Positions 41,439 to 49,963 of a stretch of DNA of 64,000 nucleotides are shown one piece after another. Location: NCBI RefSeq assembly GCF_003724155.1, contig NZ_RJJQ01000002.1, forward strand, positions 186,001-250,000, given 5' to 3'. The notes under the pieces were generated by a model. It ran no database searches. It worked only from the letters and a program-made list of their open reading frames with translations, and was not told where the DNA came from. A program made the translations under genes and the position numbers. The DNA comes from Flexivirga caeni (GTDB taxonomy: Bacteria; Actinomycetota; Actinomycetes; Actinomycetales; Dermatophilaceae). Every line of letters starts with the position of its first letter. Position 1 is the first letter of the stretch.

Positions 41439-43421
41439 GTGGCCCGTATACAACTCGAAGCAGGCGACGACCTCGTCCAGCGGCTCGCTCATGAGAATGA
41501 TCCTGTCAAGGCAATCATCGAACTCATATGGAACGGTCTTGACGCCGATGCTCACCACGTCGTGGTGACGCTGGACCGAAACGAGGCCGATGGTGTGGTT
41601 GGTGCCGCCGTCATCGATGACGGGCACGGTATGGCTCCCGAGGAGCTGTCTTCAGCCTTCAAGTGGATCGGCAACTCATGGAAGCGGTCAGCCGAGGGCA
41701 GCAAGGGAGAGAAGCGACCGTTGCATGGCCGCTTCGGCCAAGGCCGCCTACGGGCGTTCGCCCTGGGAACACAGGTTGTCTGGGAATCTGTCGCAGACAG
41801 TCTCGAGGGCAGGCGTCTGCGATCTGTCATCCGGGCGAACGCAGCGACGCGCAACGACTTCGATGTCTCTGATCCAATAGCCACGGATGACGACGCCGGC
41901 ACCAGGGTCGTCGCTTCGGGCAGGGACTCGCTCAATCGTCTCGATGATGACAAGACCCGCGACCGGCTCACGGCGACATTCGCCCCGTATCTCATCGCCC
42001 GCCCGGACATCGAGATCGTCTACGACACGACGCGTCTTCAGCCCAAAGACAACATCGAGCATGACCAAACCCGTCCTGTGGAATGGATCCACGAAGGCGT
42101 CACTCGACATGCTGCGCTGCGGATCATCGAGTGGAGGAACGCCGACGAGAGAGCCGTACACCTCTGCGACGGCGAGGGCGTCCCTGTGGATACCCTCGAC
42201 ACCGCTCCGGCTCCGGACTTTCAGTACTCGGCCTACGTGCTCTGGGACGAGATGCCCCAACATCACAATGAGTGGCTGCTGGCGCGACTGGAGAGCACGC
42301 CCTCGGTTCTCGGTGCGCTCTTGTCCGAGGTCGACAGAATGCTCGACCTGCACTTCGAATCACGCCGTGCGCAGCGTCGTCGTCAGTTGGTCGAAGAGTG
42401 GAAGGTCGGCAATGTCTACCCTTATGACGGGGAGCCCTCGACTGAAGAGGAGAAGGTGGAACGCGCCACATTCGATGTGGTGGCGACCTCCATTCGCAGG
42501 CACATCCCAAGCACCAAACAACAGAAGAAGCTCACGCTGGGGCTCTTGCGCGAATCCATTCAGCAGCGGCCTAGTGACGTGTCCGCGTTGCTCGACGAGT
42601 ATGTCGGTCTAGCAGCCGAGGAGCGTGATCAGCTGGAAAGACTGCTGAAGCGGACCAGCCTGTCGCGAGTGATCCAGGCATCGAGCAGCGTCACGAATCG
42701 GCTGGAGTTCCTGCGAGCCCTCGAACTGATGGTCTTCGACCCGGATGCCAGCAAGATGGTGGGGGAGCGGGCCCACCTCCACCGCATTTTGGAGAGCGAA
42801 CTGTGGGTCTTCGGGGAGCAGTACAACCTCATGGTCAGTGAGCGGGGCCTGACCGCTGCTCTGGCTCGGCATCGACAGTTACTCGGAGACACCCAGGCCC
42901 ACGACGGCCCGGTGAAGCTGCTCGATGGCAGGTCGGGACGGCTCGACCTCTTGCTCTCAGTAGCGGCAACTGAACATGATCGCAACCGGCACCTGGTCGT
43001 CGAGCTCAAGGCCCCGAAAGTCGTCGGGGGACCCAAGGAGTTGGCTCAGATCAAGGCCTACGCCAAGGCTGCGGCCAAGGACCCCCGGTTCGCAAGCAGC
43101 ACGACCGATTGGGACTTCTGGCTCGTCACCAGCGAAGTCGACGACGATGTCCGGCAAGAAGCAAACCAGGAAGGCAGGCCCCGTGGCCTCGTCTTCGAAC
43201 CCAAAATGCCGGACGCTCCTGGGGCGAGAGTCCGGGTATGGGTGCGCGATTGGGGACAGATCATCGAGGACGCCAAGCGCAGGCTCGACTATTTCCAAAA
43301 GAGCCTTCAGCACGACCCTTCCCTCGATGACGCAAGGGACTACCTTCGCCGCAACCACGGCGACGTTATTCCTGAAGGGCTGCTGGCTAAGGATGATGAC
43401 AACACCGATGAGGTCGGCTGA
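41439..43421 (+). CDS. GHKL ATPase with nuclease-like C-terminus
   Basis: A 660-residue protein. Residues ~20-200 are a GHKL (Hsp90/MutL-like) ATPase: N-box IIELIWNGLDADAHHVVVTL (Glu28, Asn32, Asp35), G1 box AAVIDDGHGMAPEELSSAFK, lid GRFGQGRLRAFALG. A helical middle region follows. Residues ~460-600 resemble a PD-(D/E)xK or Shedu-like nuclease core: ILESELWVFGEQYNLMVSER, GRLDLLLSVAATEHD, HLVVELKAPKVVGGPKELAQ, IKAYAKAAAKDPRF. GTG 41439 fits the domain start. An HNH gene follows. The ATPase-nuclease architecture and neighbours suggest a defence role, not shown. Confidence 0.72.
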   Translation: MARIQLEAGDDLVQRLAHENDPVKAIIELIWNGLDADAHHVVVTLDRNEADGVVGAAVIDDGHGMAPEELSSAFKWIGNSWKRSAEGSKGEKRPLHGRFGQGRLRAFALGTQVVWESVADSLEGRRLRSVIRANAATRNDFDVSDPIATDDDAGTRVVASGRDSLNRLDDDKTRDRLTATFAPYLIARPDIEIVYDTTRLQPKDNIEHDQTRPVEWIHEGVTRHAALRIIEWRNADERAVHLCDGEGVPVDTLDTAPAPDFQYSAYVLWDEMPQHHNEWLLARLESTPSVLGALLSEVDRMLDLHFESRRAQRRRQLVEEWKVGNVYPYDGEPSTEEEKVERATFDVVATSIRRHIPSTKQQKKLTLGLLRESIQQRPSDVSALLDEYVGLAAEERDQLERLLKRTSLSRVIQASSSVTNRLEFLRALELMVFDPDASKMVGERAHLHRILESELWVFGEQYNLMVSERGLTAALARHRQLLGDTQAHDGPVKLLDGRSGRLDLLLSVAATEHDRNRHLVVELKAPKVVGGPKELAQIKAYAKAAAKDPRFASSTTDWDFWLVTSEVDDDVRQEANQEGRPRGLVFEPKMPDAPGARVRVWVRDWGQIIEDAKRRLDYFQKSLQHDPSLDDARDYLRRNHGDVIPEGLLAKDDDNTDEVG

Positions 43422-43571
43422 TCGGCACTTGTGCCGTTCGGGCGGCTGCGATGAACCGCCGGTCTCTGCATCAGCGGTGCGGTACTGCACATGCGCACCT
43501 GGCACGGACACTCGTATCAGGGCGAGGCGCGCTGTGGGCTGAGAATCACCGCACGCGGAGGGCCAAGGCCC

Positions 43572-43802
43572 ATGGCGATGAGCCGATGCCGGCGGTCGAA
43601 CGGTTCTCACCTACACAGCCACACCAGCGACGACCTACGGCAGCAGTATGGCCAGGGCTGCTATTACTGCGGGCAGACACCCTGCGAGCACCTGGATCAC
43701 TACATCCCGCTGAGCGCCGGGGGAGCGCACACGCTGGACGACCTGCGGCCCACCTGTGCCGCCTGCAACATGGCAAAGGGTTCGACAGCGTCACGACAGT
43801 AG
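43572..43802 (+). CDS. Small HNH-type nuclease domain protein
   Basis: A ~76-residue protein (ATG 43572; an in-frame ATG at 43491 would give 103) with an HNH/McrA-like domain: QGCYYCGQTPCEHLDHYIPL has the first Cys pair and Asp-His, SAGGAHTLDDLRPTCAACNM has the second Cys-x-x-Cys followed by Asn and AKGS. The three-part His/Asn/Lys metal-finger arrangement is complete. It follows the GHKL ATPase gene on the same strand by 150 bp, so the two may form one unit. Confidence 0.65.
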   Translation: MAMSRCRRSNGSHLHSHTSDDLRQQYGQGCYYCGQTPCEHLDHYIPLSAGGAHTLDDLRPTCAACNMAKGSTASRQ

Positions 43803-43840
43803 AGCTGAGCCAGTCCGTCAGACCAGTTCGAGCCGCAGTT

Positions 43841-44392
43841 TCACTCGGAATCACGGAGATAGCTGCGCACGTGACTCTCGATGCGGCCTCGCACCAGAGC
43901 ATGTGCGTCGTCCAGCAGCGCAGCCCGCTCCAGCAATGTCTCGACGTTGAGCATGCCGTCCCGGATGAGAGCGTCGACAAACTCGCGGTCCTTCTCCCGG
44001 CCCGCTCCTAGCTTGGAGATCGCGAGGTCATGTGGTTCCAGGAAGTGAGGGTCCGCCGGTTCCGACGACTGAAGTGGCCAGGTGATCAGACGGTCACGCC
44101 AGCCGGGCGGGAGATAGACCGCGGTCTCGACGTGGACACCCTCGGCATACACGCCGTAGGACTCGTGGAACGAGGACATCTCACCGATGGCACCTTCGAC
44201 CTGATTGGCCTTGGCACGATCGGGATCGTCGAGGAACGCAATGTCGGCTTCCATGGACGCCGTCGCCGGCGCGGGCAGGTCGTCCTCGTCATAAGCCCCC
44301 AGGATGGACTGGGATCCCACGACGAGGACGTCCTTGTCGCCCGCGATATGGCAGGCCGAACGCAGGATGTGTGCGAGTTCTTCGCGTTTCAC
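43841..44392 (-). CDS. DUF6036-type nucleotidyltransferase, probable toxin
   Basis: A 183-residue nucleotidyltransferase-like protein: DVLVVGSQSILGAYDEDDLP carries the Gly-Ser motif, SMEADIAFLDDPDRAKANQV the acidic residues, YAEGVHVETAVYLPPGW and FLEPHDLAISKLGAGREKDR the C-terminal helices. Its ATG overlaps the stop of the upstream HTH gene (ATGA at 44389-44392). Paired with an excisionase-type HTH protein it matches toxin-antitoxin-like modules in which the nucleotidyltransferase is the toxin (as in AbiEii/MenT-type systems). Toxicity is inferred. Confidence 0.72.
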   Translation of the reverse strand: MKREELAHILRSACHIAGDKDVLVVGSQSILGAYDEDDLPAPATASMEADIAFLDDPDRAKANQVEGAIGEMSSFHESYGVYAEGVHVETAVYLPPGWRDRLITWPLQSSEPADPHFLEPHDLAISKLGAGREKDREFVDALIRDGMLNVETLLERAALLDDAHALVRGRIESHVRSYLRDSE

Positions 44393-44889
44393 ACCGCAGC
44401 GTGCTCACGCTGGCGGTGCTCGCGGAAAGACTGCAGAACCTGGCGGCGTTCATCATCGTCAAGGACACCCGCGAACGGTGTGTTCTGCCGCAGCTCGCTG
44501 GAACGCTCGTCCTTGCTGGTGAACACATCCGCGACCGCATCCACACCGGACTCGATGACCTCGTCCCACTGCTCGAGGTAGCGCGTGGCCATGCCGTCAC
44601 CGCGTTGCAGGGGCTTCCAGCGGGCGATGTTCTCAGTAGCGATCTGCAGCACACGTGCAGGGTCGAGCATCAACGGACCCAGCAGCGCACGATGCAGCCA
44701 CAGGCTCTTCTCCTGCTCCCGCGTGAACTCTGATGTCGCCAAGCGCTGCACCTCAGAACTGCGGATGCGGCGATGCGTGCCGGGCTGGCTGAAAGTCAGT
44801 TCGCCCCGAGTGCACAGGTCGACGACATGCTGACGCGAGACGCCGAGCATCTTCGCCGTCTCGCCCGTGGTCAGCCAGTCCTTGGTCAT
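44389..44889 (-). CDS. Excisionase-type HTH protein, probable antitoxin
   Basis: A 166-residue protein from ATG 44889. N-terminal MerR/excisionase-type winged HTH: WLTTGETAKMLGVSRQHVVD, LCTRGELTFSQPGTHRRIRS with SEVQRLA. The C-terminal ~95 residues are helical and charged (SFREHRQREH tail) and could contact the nucleotidyltransferase. A 7-3-7 palindrome lies 26 bp before the start, consistent with autoregulation. Same strand and overlapping with the toxin-like gene. Confidence 0.72.
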   Translation of the reverse strand: MTKDWLTTGETAKMLGVSRQHVVDLCTRGELTFSQPGTHRRIRSSEVQRLATSEFTREQEKSLWLHRALLGPLMLDPARVLQIATENIARWKPLQRGDGMATRYLEQWDEVIESGVDAVADVFTSKDERSSELRQNTPFAGVLDDDERRQVLQSFREHRQREHAAV

Positions 44890-44914
44890 GCATCCAGAAT
44901 ACGCGCAAACACCA

Positions 44915-44931
44915 GAAACGCAACGCGTTTC
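44915..44931. promoter_or_regulatory. Palindromic operator candidate upstream of HTH gene
   Basis: GAAACGC-AAC-GCGTTTC is a perfect 7-3-7 inverted repeat, 26 bp upstream of the HTH antitoxin-like gene on the minus strand. Confidence 0.6.
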
Positions 44932-45152
44932 GCGAAAGCCGCTCTCGGCGATTTGTGCGGGTATCTGCCTTATCCTGACCAAAATGCACAGGGGTGGAAG
45001 CGACTGGGTACGGTCCCGCTCAGCCGGCCCGGATTGCGGCGGGTTCGAGCGCAGCAAGGAACGGCTCGCCGCGCCGCCGCATCCTGAGGCCGCTGAGCGG
45101 GTGGCGGGCATGCGCGAGTCTGGCGTCAGCGCGCACACCCTATGGTTGCTGC

Positions 45153-45587
45153 GTGCCCGACTTCAGCCCATCCGCGTTGCGAGCCGCCCGTGCACGTGCC
45201 GGTCTGACGCAGCACGAGGTGGCGCGGCTTGTCGGAGTTTCGGGCGGTGAACGCGTATCACTGTGGGAACGTGGGGAGATGGCTCCGAGGGCAGGGACAG
45301 TCCGTGCGCTGGCGACCGTTTTGAATGTTTCGGTTGAGGAACTGCTTGGCATCGCTTCCGAGACACCTGACTTACGTGCGCTGCGTCGACGGGTCGCGCT
45401 CAGCACGGCGGAAGTCGCTCAGAGTGCCTTTGTCTCGACATCGACGTATGAGCGCTGGGAGCGAGGTGTCGGTAGCCAGATGCCAGCCGCTGACTCTCTG
45501 AAAGGAATGGCTGCGAAGCTCGGTGTCGATCAGCTCACAGTGCAGCGTGCCTTCGAAGTCGCGGTCAAGAACGCAAGAAATGTGTGA
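45153..45587 (+). CDS. XRE-family regulator with two HTH domains
   Basis: A 144-residue protein from GTG 45153 with two helix-turn-helix domains: first ALRAARARAGLTQHEVARLV with GVSGGERVSLWERGEMAPRA, second DLRALRRRVALSTAEVAQSA with FVSTSTYERWERGV. Both follow the Cro/CI (XRE) pattern. Targets unknown. Upstream sequence in the same frame reads unlike protein, which is why the GTG is preferred. Confidence 0.78.
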   Translation: MPDFSPSALRAARARAGLTQHEVARLVGVSGGERVSLWERGEMAPRAGTVRALATVLNVSVEELLGIASETPDLRALRRRVALSTAEVAQSAFVSTSTYERWERGVGSQMPAADSLKGMAAKLGVDQLTVQRAFEVAVKNARNV

Positions 45588-45885
45588 TTCACAAGATTGC
45601 GCGCTGCGAGTGGCCAACCTGGTGTTCCGTCCCCTGGGGGTCGCGGAGCCTGGCACGCACGAGCGTGTGGGGATCTTCATCGTGTGCCGCAGGGGCGTCG
45701 ACCCAGGCCGGCCCGCCGTCAGTGACACTCGAAGGTCTGTGAGCAGGAGCGGTCGGTTGCCTCTGTGACGAAAAGGCAGCTCAGGCCGCACAGCCGCGGT
45801 CGCGCCATGCGGAGTTAAAGCTCAAACCCCCTTGATGACGGGCATCTGGAGGTATGCGAGCCGCGTCGTCGGCGAGAGCAGCTGT
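45588..45885. other. No gene seen
   Basis: Short open frames only; none has recognisable motifs or convincing composition. No strong repeat found. Confidence 0.4.
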
Positions 45886-46890
45886 CTATCTACGTGAGGT
45901 GCTGTTCACGTCGATGGTCCAGAGCGCGGCCGTCGTCGAGTTGTTGAGCAGCATCGGTTGGCTCGTCACAGTCACGGATGCCCACATCACATCGGTGCCG
46001 CGTAGGCGCAGAGACGCGGTTACCGCGTCCTCGCCAAGGCGGTTCAGATGGTGGACTACCGCGGCGTCGTCGGGATGGAAGATGTCGATGCCGGGTACGG
46101 CCCAGTCAATTGACGCGGGTGGCGGGTCGACCCACTGAATGATGTGGCCGGTGCGGACGTCGACGATGGCACGGTGAGTGCCCGGCTTCGCGACTGCGTC
46201 GAGGACCCGGCGCTCGAGGACCGCGAGGCGGGGGGCCTGCGGCACATCGTCCGCGGGGCCTATGTCATGAGTGATGCCATGCATCACGATCTGAGGGCCG
46301 TCCTCGGTTTGGTGCTGCAAGGCCCTGCAAGAGAAGTGGGCAGCTCGCCGGTCGCCGTCATCGCAAACGACAGTCCAGATGGCCTGGTGTTCGCTGCCGG
46401 GTTTGGATTGCACAACCTTGGCCAGGGCCTCGGAGGCGTCCGGACCGGCGGTCAGACGAGTGAAGGCTTCGGCCATGGCCCGTTTCGTGCGTCGCTCGTC
46501 CTTGGGCTGGTGGTACAGGTCGAGCAGCTCGTCGGATCCGGCCACCTCGAAGCTTGTGAGGTTGAAGTACCAGGCGCCGGCAAGGTCATGCGGTACGGCG
46601 GGCTCGGGCTCCTCAAGGCCGCCCAGCCACAGCCAGGCGCCGTTTACGCGGCTGTCGTACGCGCGGAGAGGTTGGGCGAGGCAGCGGCGACCGTTCCGCG
46701 TGGTCACGTCGTACGGCTCGGCGATCGCGGTGACGTGGTCAAGGGCTGCCTGGGCCATGGTCAAGGAGGCGCGGTTGCGGGCGAAAAATTTGTCCAGTGG
46801 GACCATGCTGCGCGGCCGGGAGCCGAGGCCGATCAGCGTCGGTGGCTTGAGACCGAAAGTCTCGACTAAGCACCACTCATGCCCGGCCAT
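45886..46890 (-). CDS. DUF5593-like / PAS-type regulatory protein
   Basis: A 334-residue cytoplasmic protein starting MAGHEWCLVETFGLKPPTLI. I recognise the N-terminal His-Glu-Trp-x-Leu-Val-Glu-Thr pattern from actinobacterial DUF5593-type (GAF/PAS-associated) proteins, with fair confidence. The C-terminal half contains a PAS-like segment (HRAIVDVRTGHIIQWVDPPP, then FHPDDAAVVHHLNRLG, and VTVTSQPMLLNNSTTAALW). Such proteins are thought to sense ligands or redox state. It lies 17 bp downstream of the SDR gene in the same orientation, so they are probably one operon. Confidence 0.62.
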   Translation of the reverse strand: MAGHEWCLVETFGLKPPTLIGLGSRPRSMVPLDKFFARNRASLTMAQAALDHVTAIAEPYDVTTRNGRRCLAQPLRAYDSRVNGAWLWLGGLEEPEPAVPHDLAGAWYFNLTSFEVAGSDELLDLYHQPKDERRTKRAMAEAFTRLTAGPDASEALAKVVQSKPGSEHQAIWTVVCDDGDRRAAHFSCRALQHQTEDGPQIVMHGITHDIGPADDVPQAPRLAVLERRVLDAVAKPGTHRAIVDVRTGHIIQWVDPPPASIDWAVPGIDIFHPDDAAVVHHLNRLGEDAVTASLRLRGTDVMWASVTVTSQPMLLNNSTTAALWTIDVNSTSRR

Positions 46891-46907
46891 AGCTGCACCC
46901 CCAAAGG

Positions 46908-47801
46908 TCAGATGCACGGAAGTTGAGTGTACCGACCCAGAGTGCGCGAGAGCAGTGCCGCGACCCGGGAATCGGCCCCGGCGTAGATGACGCGCGACCC
47001 ACGTTTCTGGCCGTGCACGATGGCGCGAGCAATGTCCTCGGCCGAGGAGTGAGCAACGCGTCTGTCGAAGCTGTCCGCTCTGCCCGCTCGGTCCTCGTCC
47101 TCGGCGAAGCTGCCGTTACGCAGGATGTCAGTGTGCACGCCGCCGATGAGTGCAGCACTCACGCGGATCCCGGCGCCCTCGTGGGCCAGTTCGTTGGCGA
47201 GGGTGCGGGTGAAACCGTAGACGCCGGCCTTGCTGGCGACATACGAGGCGTGGCGGGGAACCGCGATGCTCTCGATTGCGCTGGATGCGGTCACGATGCT
47301 GGACCCGGGGGAGAGGTACGGCAAGCAGGCATGCACGGTTGCGATGGTCCCGATCAAGTTGATGTCGATGACGCGGACCAGGTCCTCGAAGGTGCTCCGA
47401 CGGATCGTTCCAGTGTGCATAACACCCGCGAAGGTAAATACACAGTCAAGAGGCGGTGATTTTTCGATTAGTTTTACGAGGTCGGATCGGTAGTCCGTGG
47501 CGGTGATATCCAAGGCTGCGACCGTCGTGCGACACGGCAGCTTCTCAGCCAGGGTATTGAGCGAATCCTTATCTGTATCAACCAAAACCAGCTCGTCATA
47601 AGTCCCGGCGACTTGCCAGGCCAAGGCACTGCCGATGCCTCCGGCGGCGCCGGTGATGAGGGCGCTACGTGCCGTTTCAGGGCGGTTGCGATCGAAGGTG
47701 TTTGAGGTACTATCCCGCTGCCGCTCACGTAGGTGAGATCGGCTCTGCGCCTGACGTATCGGCCGGAGTCCTGAGCTAAGCAAGCGATGCTTCACAGGCA
47801 T
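46908..47801 (-). CDS. Short-chain dehydrogenase/reductase
   Basis: SDR-family oxidoreductase. NAD(P)-binding motif ALITGAAGGIGSALAWQVAG, Asp after beta-2 (LVLVDTDKDSLNTLAEKL), DCVFTFAGVMHTGTI, and the catalytic SSIVTASSAIESIAVPRHAS with YVASKAGVYGFTRTLANELA (Ser, Tyr, Lys). About 240 residues belong to the domain. The N-terminal ~55 residues of this frame (from ATG 47801) are basic and unlike the family, so the true start may lie nearer 47665. Substrate unknown. Confidence 0.82.
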   Translation of the reverse strand: MPVKHRLLSSGLRPIRQAQSRSHLRERQRDSTSNTFDRNRPETARSALITGAAGGIGSALAWQVAGTYDELVLVDTDKDSLNTLAEKLPCRTTVAALDITATDYRSDLVKLIEKSPPLDCVFTFAGVMHTGTIRRSTFEDLVRVIDINLIGTIATVHACLPYLSPGSSIVTASSAIESIAVPRHASYVASKAGVYGFTRTLANELAHEGAGIRVSAALIGGVHTDILRNGSFAEDEDRAGRADSFDRRVAHSSAEDIARAIVHGQKRGSRVIYAGADSRVAALLSRTLGRYTQLPCI

Positions 47802-47848
47802 TGCATAGCACGGCGTTGCCCTACGGGACACGCCAGAGGGACTTCGCT

Positions 47849-48301
47849 ATGACGTCGATCAGTCAGGGCGTGCTCCGGGGGGAGAGTGCAGCATCAGTCC
47901 AGATCCGCCGCGCCCAGCGATCGACCGGTTGCTACCCCGACGTCGTCCGGACGGTTCTAGCGCATGCCCTCTATGGCCGCGTAGTCACCGTGTTCCACAC
48001 GGATGACCAGCCTCACATAACCGGGTCTTTCGAGCCTGCTCTTGCTGAAAGGCTCGTGCAGCATGCCCCGGCGGGGCGCCATCGAGCCAGCGAAGTCGAA
48101 ATAGGCATCGGACCGGCATCGGGACCGGAACTTGTCGAACGGCATGACCTGACTCCGTTTACGGAACACGCCGAGCAGCTGGCTGAGCGGCTCTCCCAGG
48201 AGTCGTTAAACGCCGGGCCGACCTGCAGCAGATCGTTCCAGCGGATGGCCCGGTGCCTTGAGGCTAGGTGGTTGACCGGTGATGAAAAACCACTAGTGTA
48301 A
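47849..48301 (+). CDS. Hypothetical protein
   Basis: A 150-residue open frame with AGAGGG before ATG 47849 and codon use like its neighbours. It reads TVLAHALYGRVVTVFHTDDQ, then FEPALAERLVQHAPAGRHRA and FTEHAEQLAERLSQESLN. No domain recognised; no signal peptide or TM segment. Divergent from the SDR gene. A competing shorter frame on the other strand is less protein-like. Confidence 0.45.
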   Translation: MTSISQGVLRGESAASVQIRRAQRSTGCYPDVVRTVLAHALYGRVVTVFHTDDQPHITGSFEPALAERLVQHAPAGRHRASEVEIGIGPASGPELVERHDLTPFTEHAEQLAERLSQESLNAGPTCSRSFQRMARCLEARWLTGDEKPLV

Positions 48302-48365
48302 AAACATCAGAAATTGACGTTGTCGCGCATGACAGGGGAGACCGGCGCTTCAAGAGACTGGGGCC

Positions 48366-48995
48366 ATGAATGAGGACAAGGACATGACAGGGACCAACTT
48401 GAACATTCGCAGCGGGCGGTCGCTGGTTGGTGTCGCCGCTGCAGTGGCCATTGCAGCGACGGCCGGTTGCTCAAGCAGTGGCGGTAGCGCGCAGTCGTCG
48501 AGCACATCGACGCCCGCGGTCTTGTCGTCGAGCTCGAGCATGTCGACGTCCTCGAGCTCATCCGCGTCGACGAGCACCGACCCACTCGCCAAGAAGAAGG
48601 CTGCCGCCAGTGCGGCCGTCGTTGCCTTGTTCAAGATGATCGACCAGCTGCAAAGCAACCCTCGATCTGACATCACCTCCCTTGACGTGGTGGCGCGCGG
48701 TCAGGAACTCGCGCAGTGGCAAGCAAACATCACTAGCAACCACTACAAGGGCTACTCGGGGCGCGGTCATTCGCAGATCGTCGGCCCTGTGGCGTCGGCT
48801 ACGCGAGACCCGCTGACGTACGACGTGAGAGCTTGCCTCGACGTCAGCAAGTTCCAGCTACTCGAAAAGAGCGGCAAGCCGGTCCCGATCCCCTCGGGGG
48901 CGCCGCGCCGAGTGGCTTACACCTACGGTGTGACGCAGGACGCGAAGACGCTCAAGTGGTACGTCACGACCGAGAAGGCGACCGGGACATGTTGA
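48366..48995 (+). CDS. Secreted lipoprotein of the Tad locus
   Basis: A 209-residue predicted lipoprotein. The signal peptide (VGVAAAVAIAATAGC) ends in a lipobox-like AATAGC, followed by a Ser/Thr-rich low-complexity linker of ~45 residues and a C-terminal domain LFKMIDQLQSNPRSDITSLD ... DPLTYDVRACLDVSKFQLLE with two Cys (the last residue is Cys). ATG 48366 or 48384 could start it. Its end overlaps the next gene by 7 bp, so it heads the Tad-type operon. Likely surface-anchored; role unknown. Confidence 0.75.
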   Translation: MNEDKDMTGTNLNIRSGRSLVGVAAAVAIAATAGCSSSGGSAQSSSTSTPAVLSSSSSMSTSSSSSASTSTDPLAKKKAAASAAVVALFKMIDQLQSNPRSDITSLDVVARGQELAQWQANITSNHYKGYSGRGHSQIVGPVASATRDPLTYDVRACLDVSKFQLLEKSGKPVPIPSGAPRRVAYTYGVTQDAKTLKWYVTTEKATGTC

Positions 48996-49942
48996 TCCGG
49001 TCTCGCGCCGCGGCGGGTGCTCTTGCGGCTGGGGCGGCGCTGGCCTTCATTGGGATTGCGACGCCTCCGGCCGCGCGCGCGGCCGGAGGCGTCAACTGCC
49101 CGCCCGGAACCGTTTGGGACCCGTACAAGTCGATCTGCGTCATCAAGGTGGTTGCCCCGCCGAGCCCACCGGGCCCGTCGCCGCAGCCGACCCCGCCGCC
49201 GACGCCAGGGCCGCCCGGGAAGAAGCCGCCAGGGAAGGGCAAAGAGAAGTGCGTCAGCAACGCCACGGGCAAGACGATCCCGTGCACCTACGGCGGAGCC
49301 TGGTGGTCGCCGGACAAGCAGTGCTACGTCAGCGTGGCGAAGCCGCAGCCGCCGAAGTCGGACCCGGTCTGGGGTGGTCACACGGACGGCACGGTCTATC
49401 AGTGCGACTTGATCACGTCGCGGTTCTTCTTCTGGTCACAGACGCAGCCGGGCGGGCCGAAGGCGCCACCCGACCCGGTGGTGCTGGCTCGCGAGGCGGT
49501 CGCGGCGATGGAACTGCGAGGTATCACGATCGGGATCGTGCCGCGCGATGCGCCGGGGTCGGTCGGTCTGGTTGGTATGCCGCAGTGGATGTGGGTGAAG
49601 AACCCGACTGCGAATACCTGGGGCCCAATCACTAAGAGTGCTTCGGCGGCGGGCTACACGGTGACGGCGACCGGAAAGGTCGATCGCATCGTGTGGGACA
49701 TGGGCGATGGGCAGCAGATCACCTGCGCGAGCAAGGGCACGCCGTACTACGACGCTGCGGGCAAGACGAAGTCTCCGACGTGCGGGCACGACATGTACAC
49801 GAAGCAGGGCAGCTACAGGGTGACCGCGACGAGCTACTGGGTCATCAACTGGTCGGGCATCGGCCAGTCCGGGACGATCCCGGTCACAGTGGCCAACTCG
49901 ACCGTCATCAAGATCGGTGAGGCGCAAGTCCTCACTCAATGA
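48989..49942 (+). CDS. Secreted proline-rich protein of the Tad locus
   Basis: A 317-residue exported protein. Sec signal peptide (AAGALAAGAALAFIGIATPP, cleavage near ARAAG), CPPGTVWDPYKSICV, a Pro/Gly-rich linker (PSPPGPSPQPTPPPTPGPPG), then a Cys-containing region CVSNATGKTIPCTYGGAWWS and a C-terminal beta-rich part with VWDMGDGQQITCASKGTPYY and YTKQGSYRVTATSYWVINWS. The WDMGDG...YTKQGSYRV pattern resembles a PKD-type beta-sandwich. Overlaps the lipoprotein gene. Possibly an extracellular component of the pilus or its adhesion. Confidence 0.72.
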   Translation: MLIRSRAAAGALAAGAALAFIGIATPPAARAAGGVNCPPGTVWDPYKSICVIKVVAPPSPPGPSPQPTPPPTPGPPGKKPPGKGKEKCVSNATGKTIPCTYGGAWWSPDKQCYVSVAKPQPPKSDPVWGGHTDGTVYQCDLITSRFFFWSQTQPGGPKAPPDPVVLAREAVAAMELRGITIGIVPRDAPGSVGLVGMPQWMWVKNPTANTWGPITKSASAAGYTVTATGKVDRIVWDMGDGQQITCASKGTPYYDAAGKTKSPTCGHDMYTKQGSYRVTATSYWVINWSGIGQSGTIPVTVANSTVIKIGEAQVLTQ

Positions 49943-49963
49943 AGAACCAACTGGGGAGACATC

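Noticed and set aside
43491-43571. Longer start for the HNH protein
   Set aside because: The upstream codons are Arg-rich and unlike the domain; no ribosome-binding site is obvious. It stays possible.
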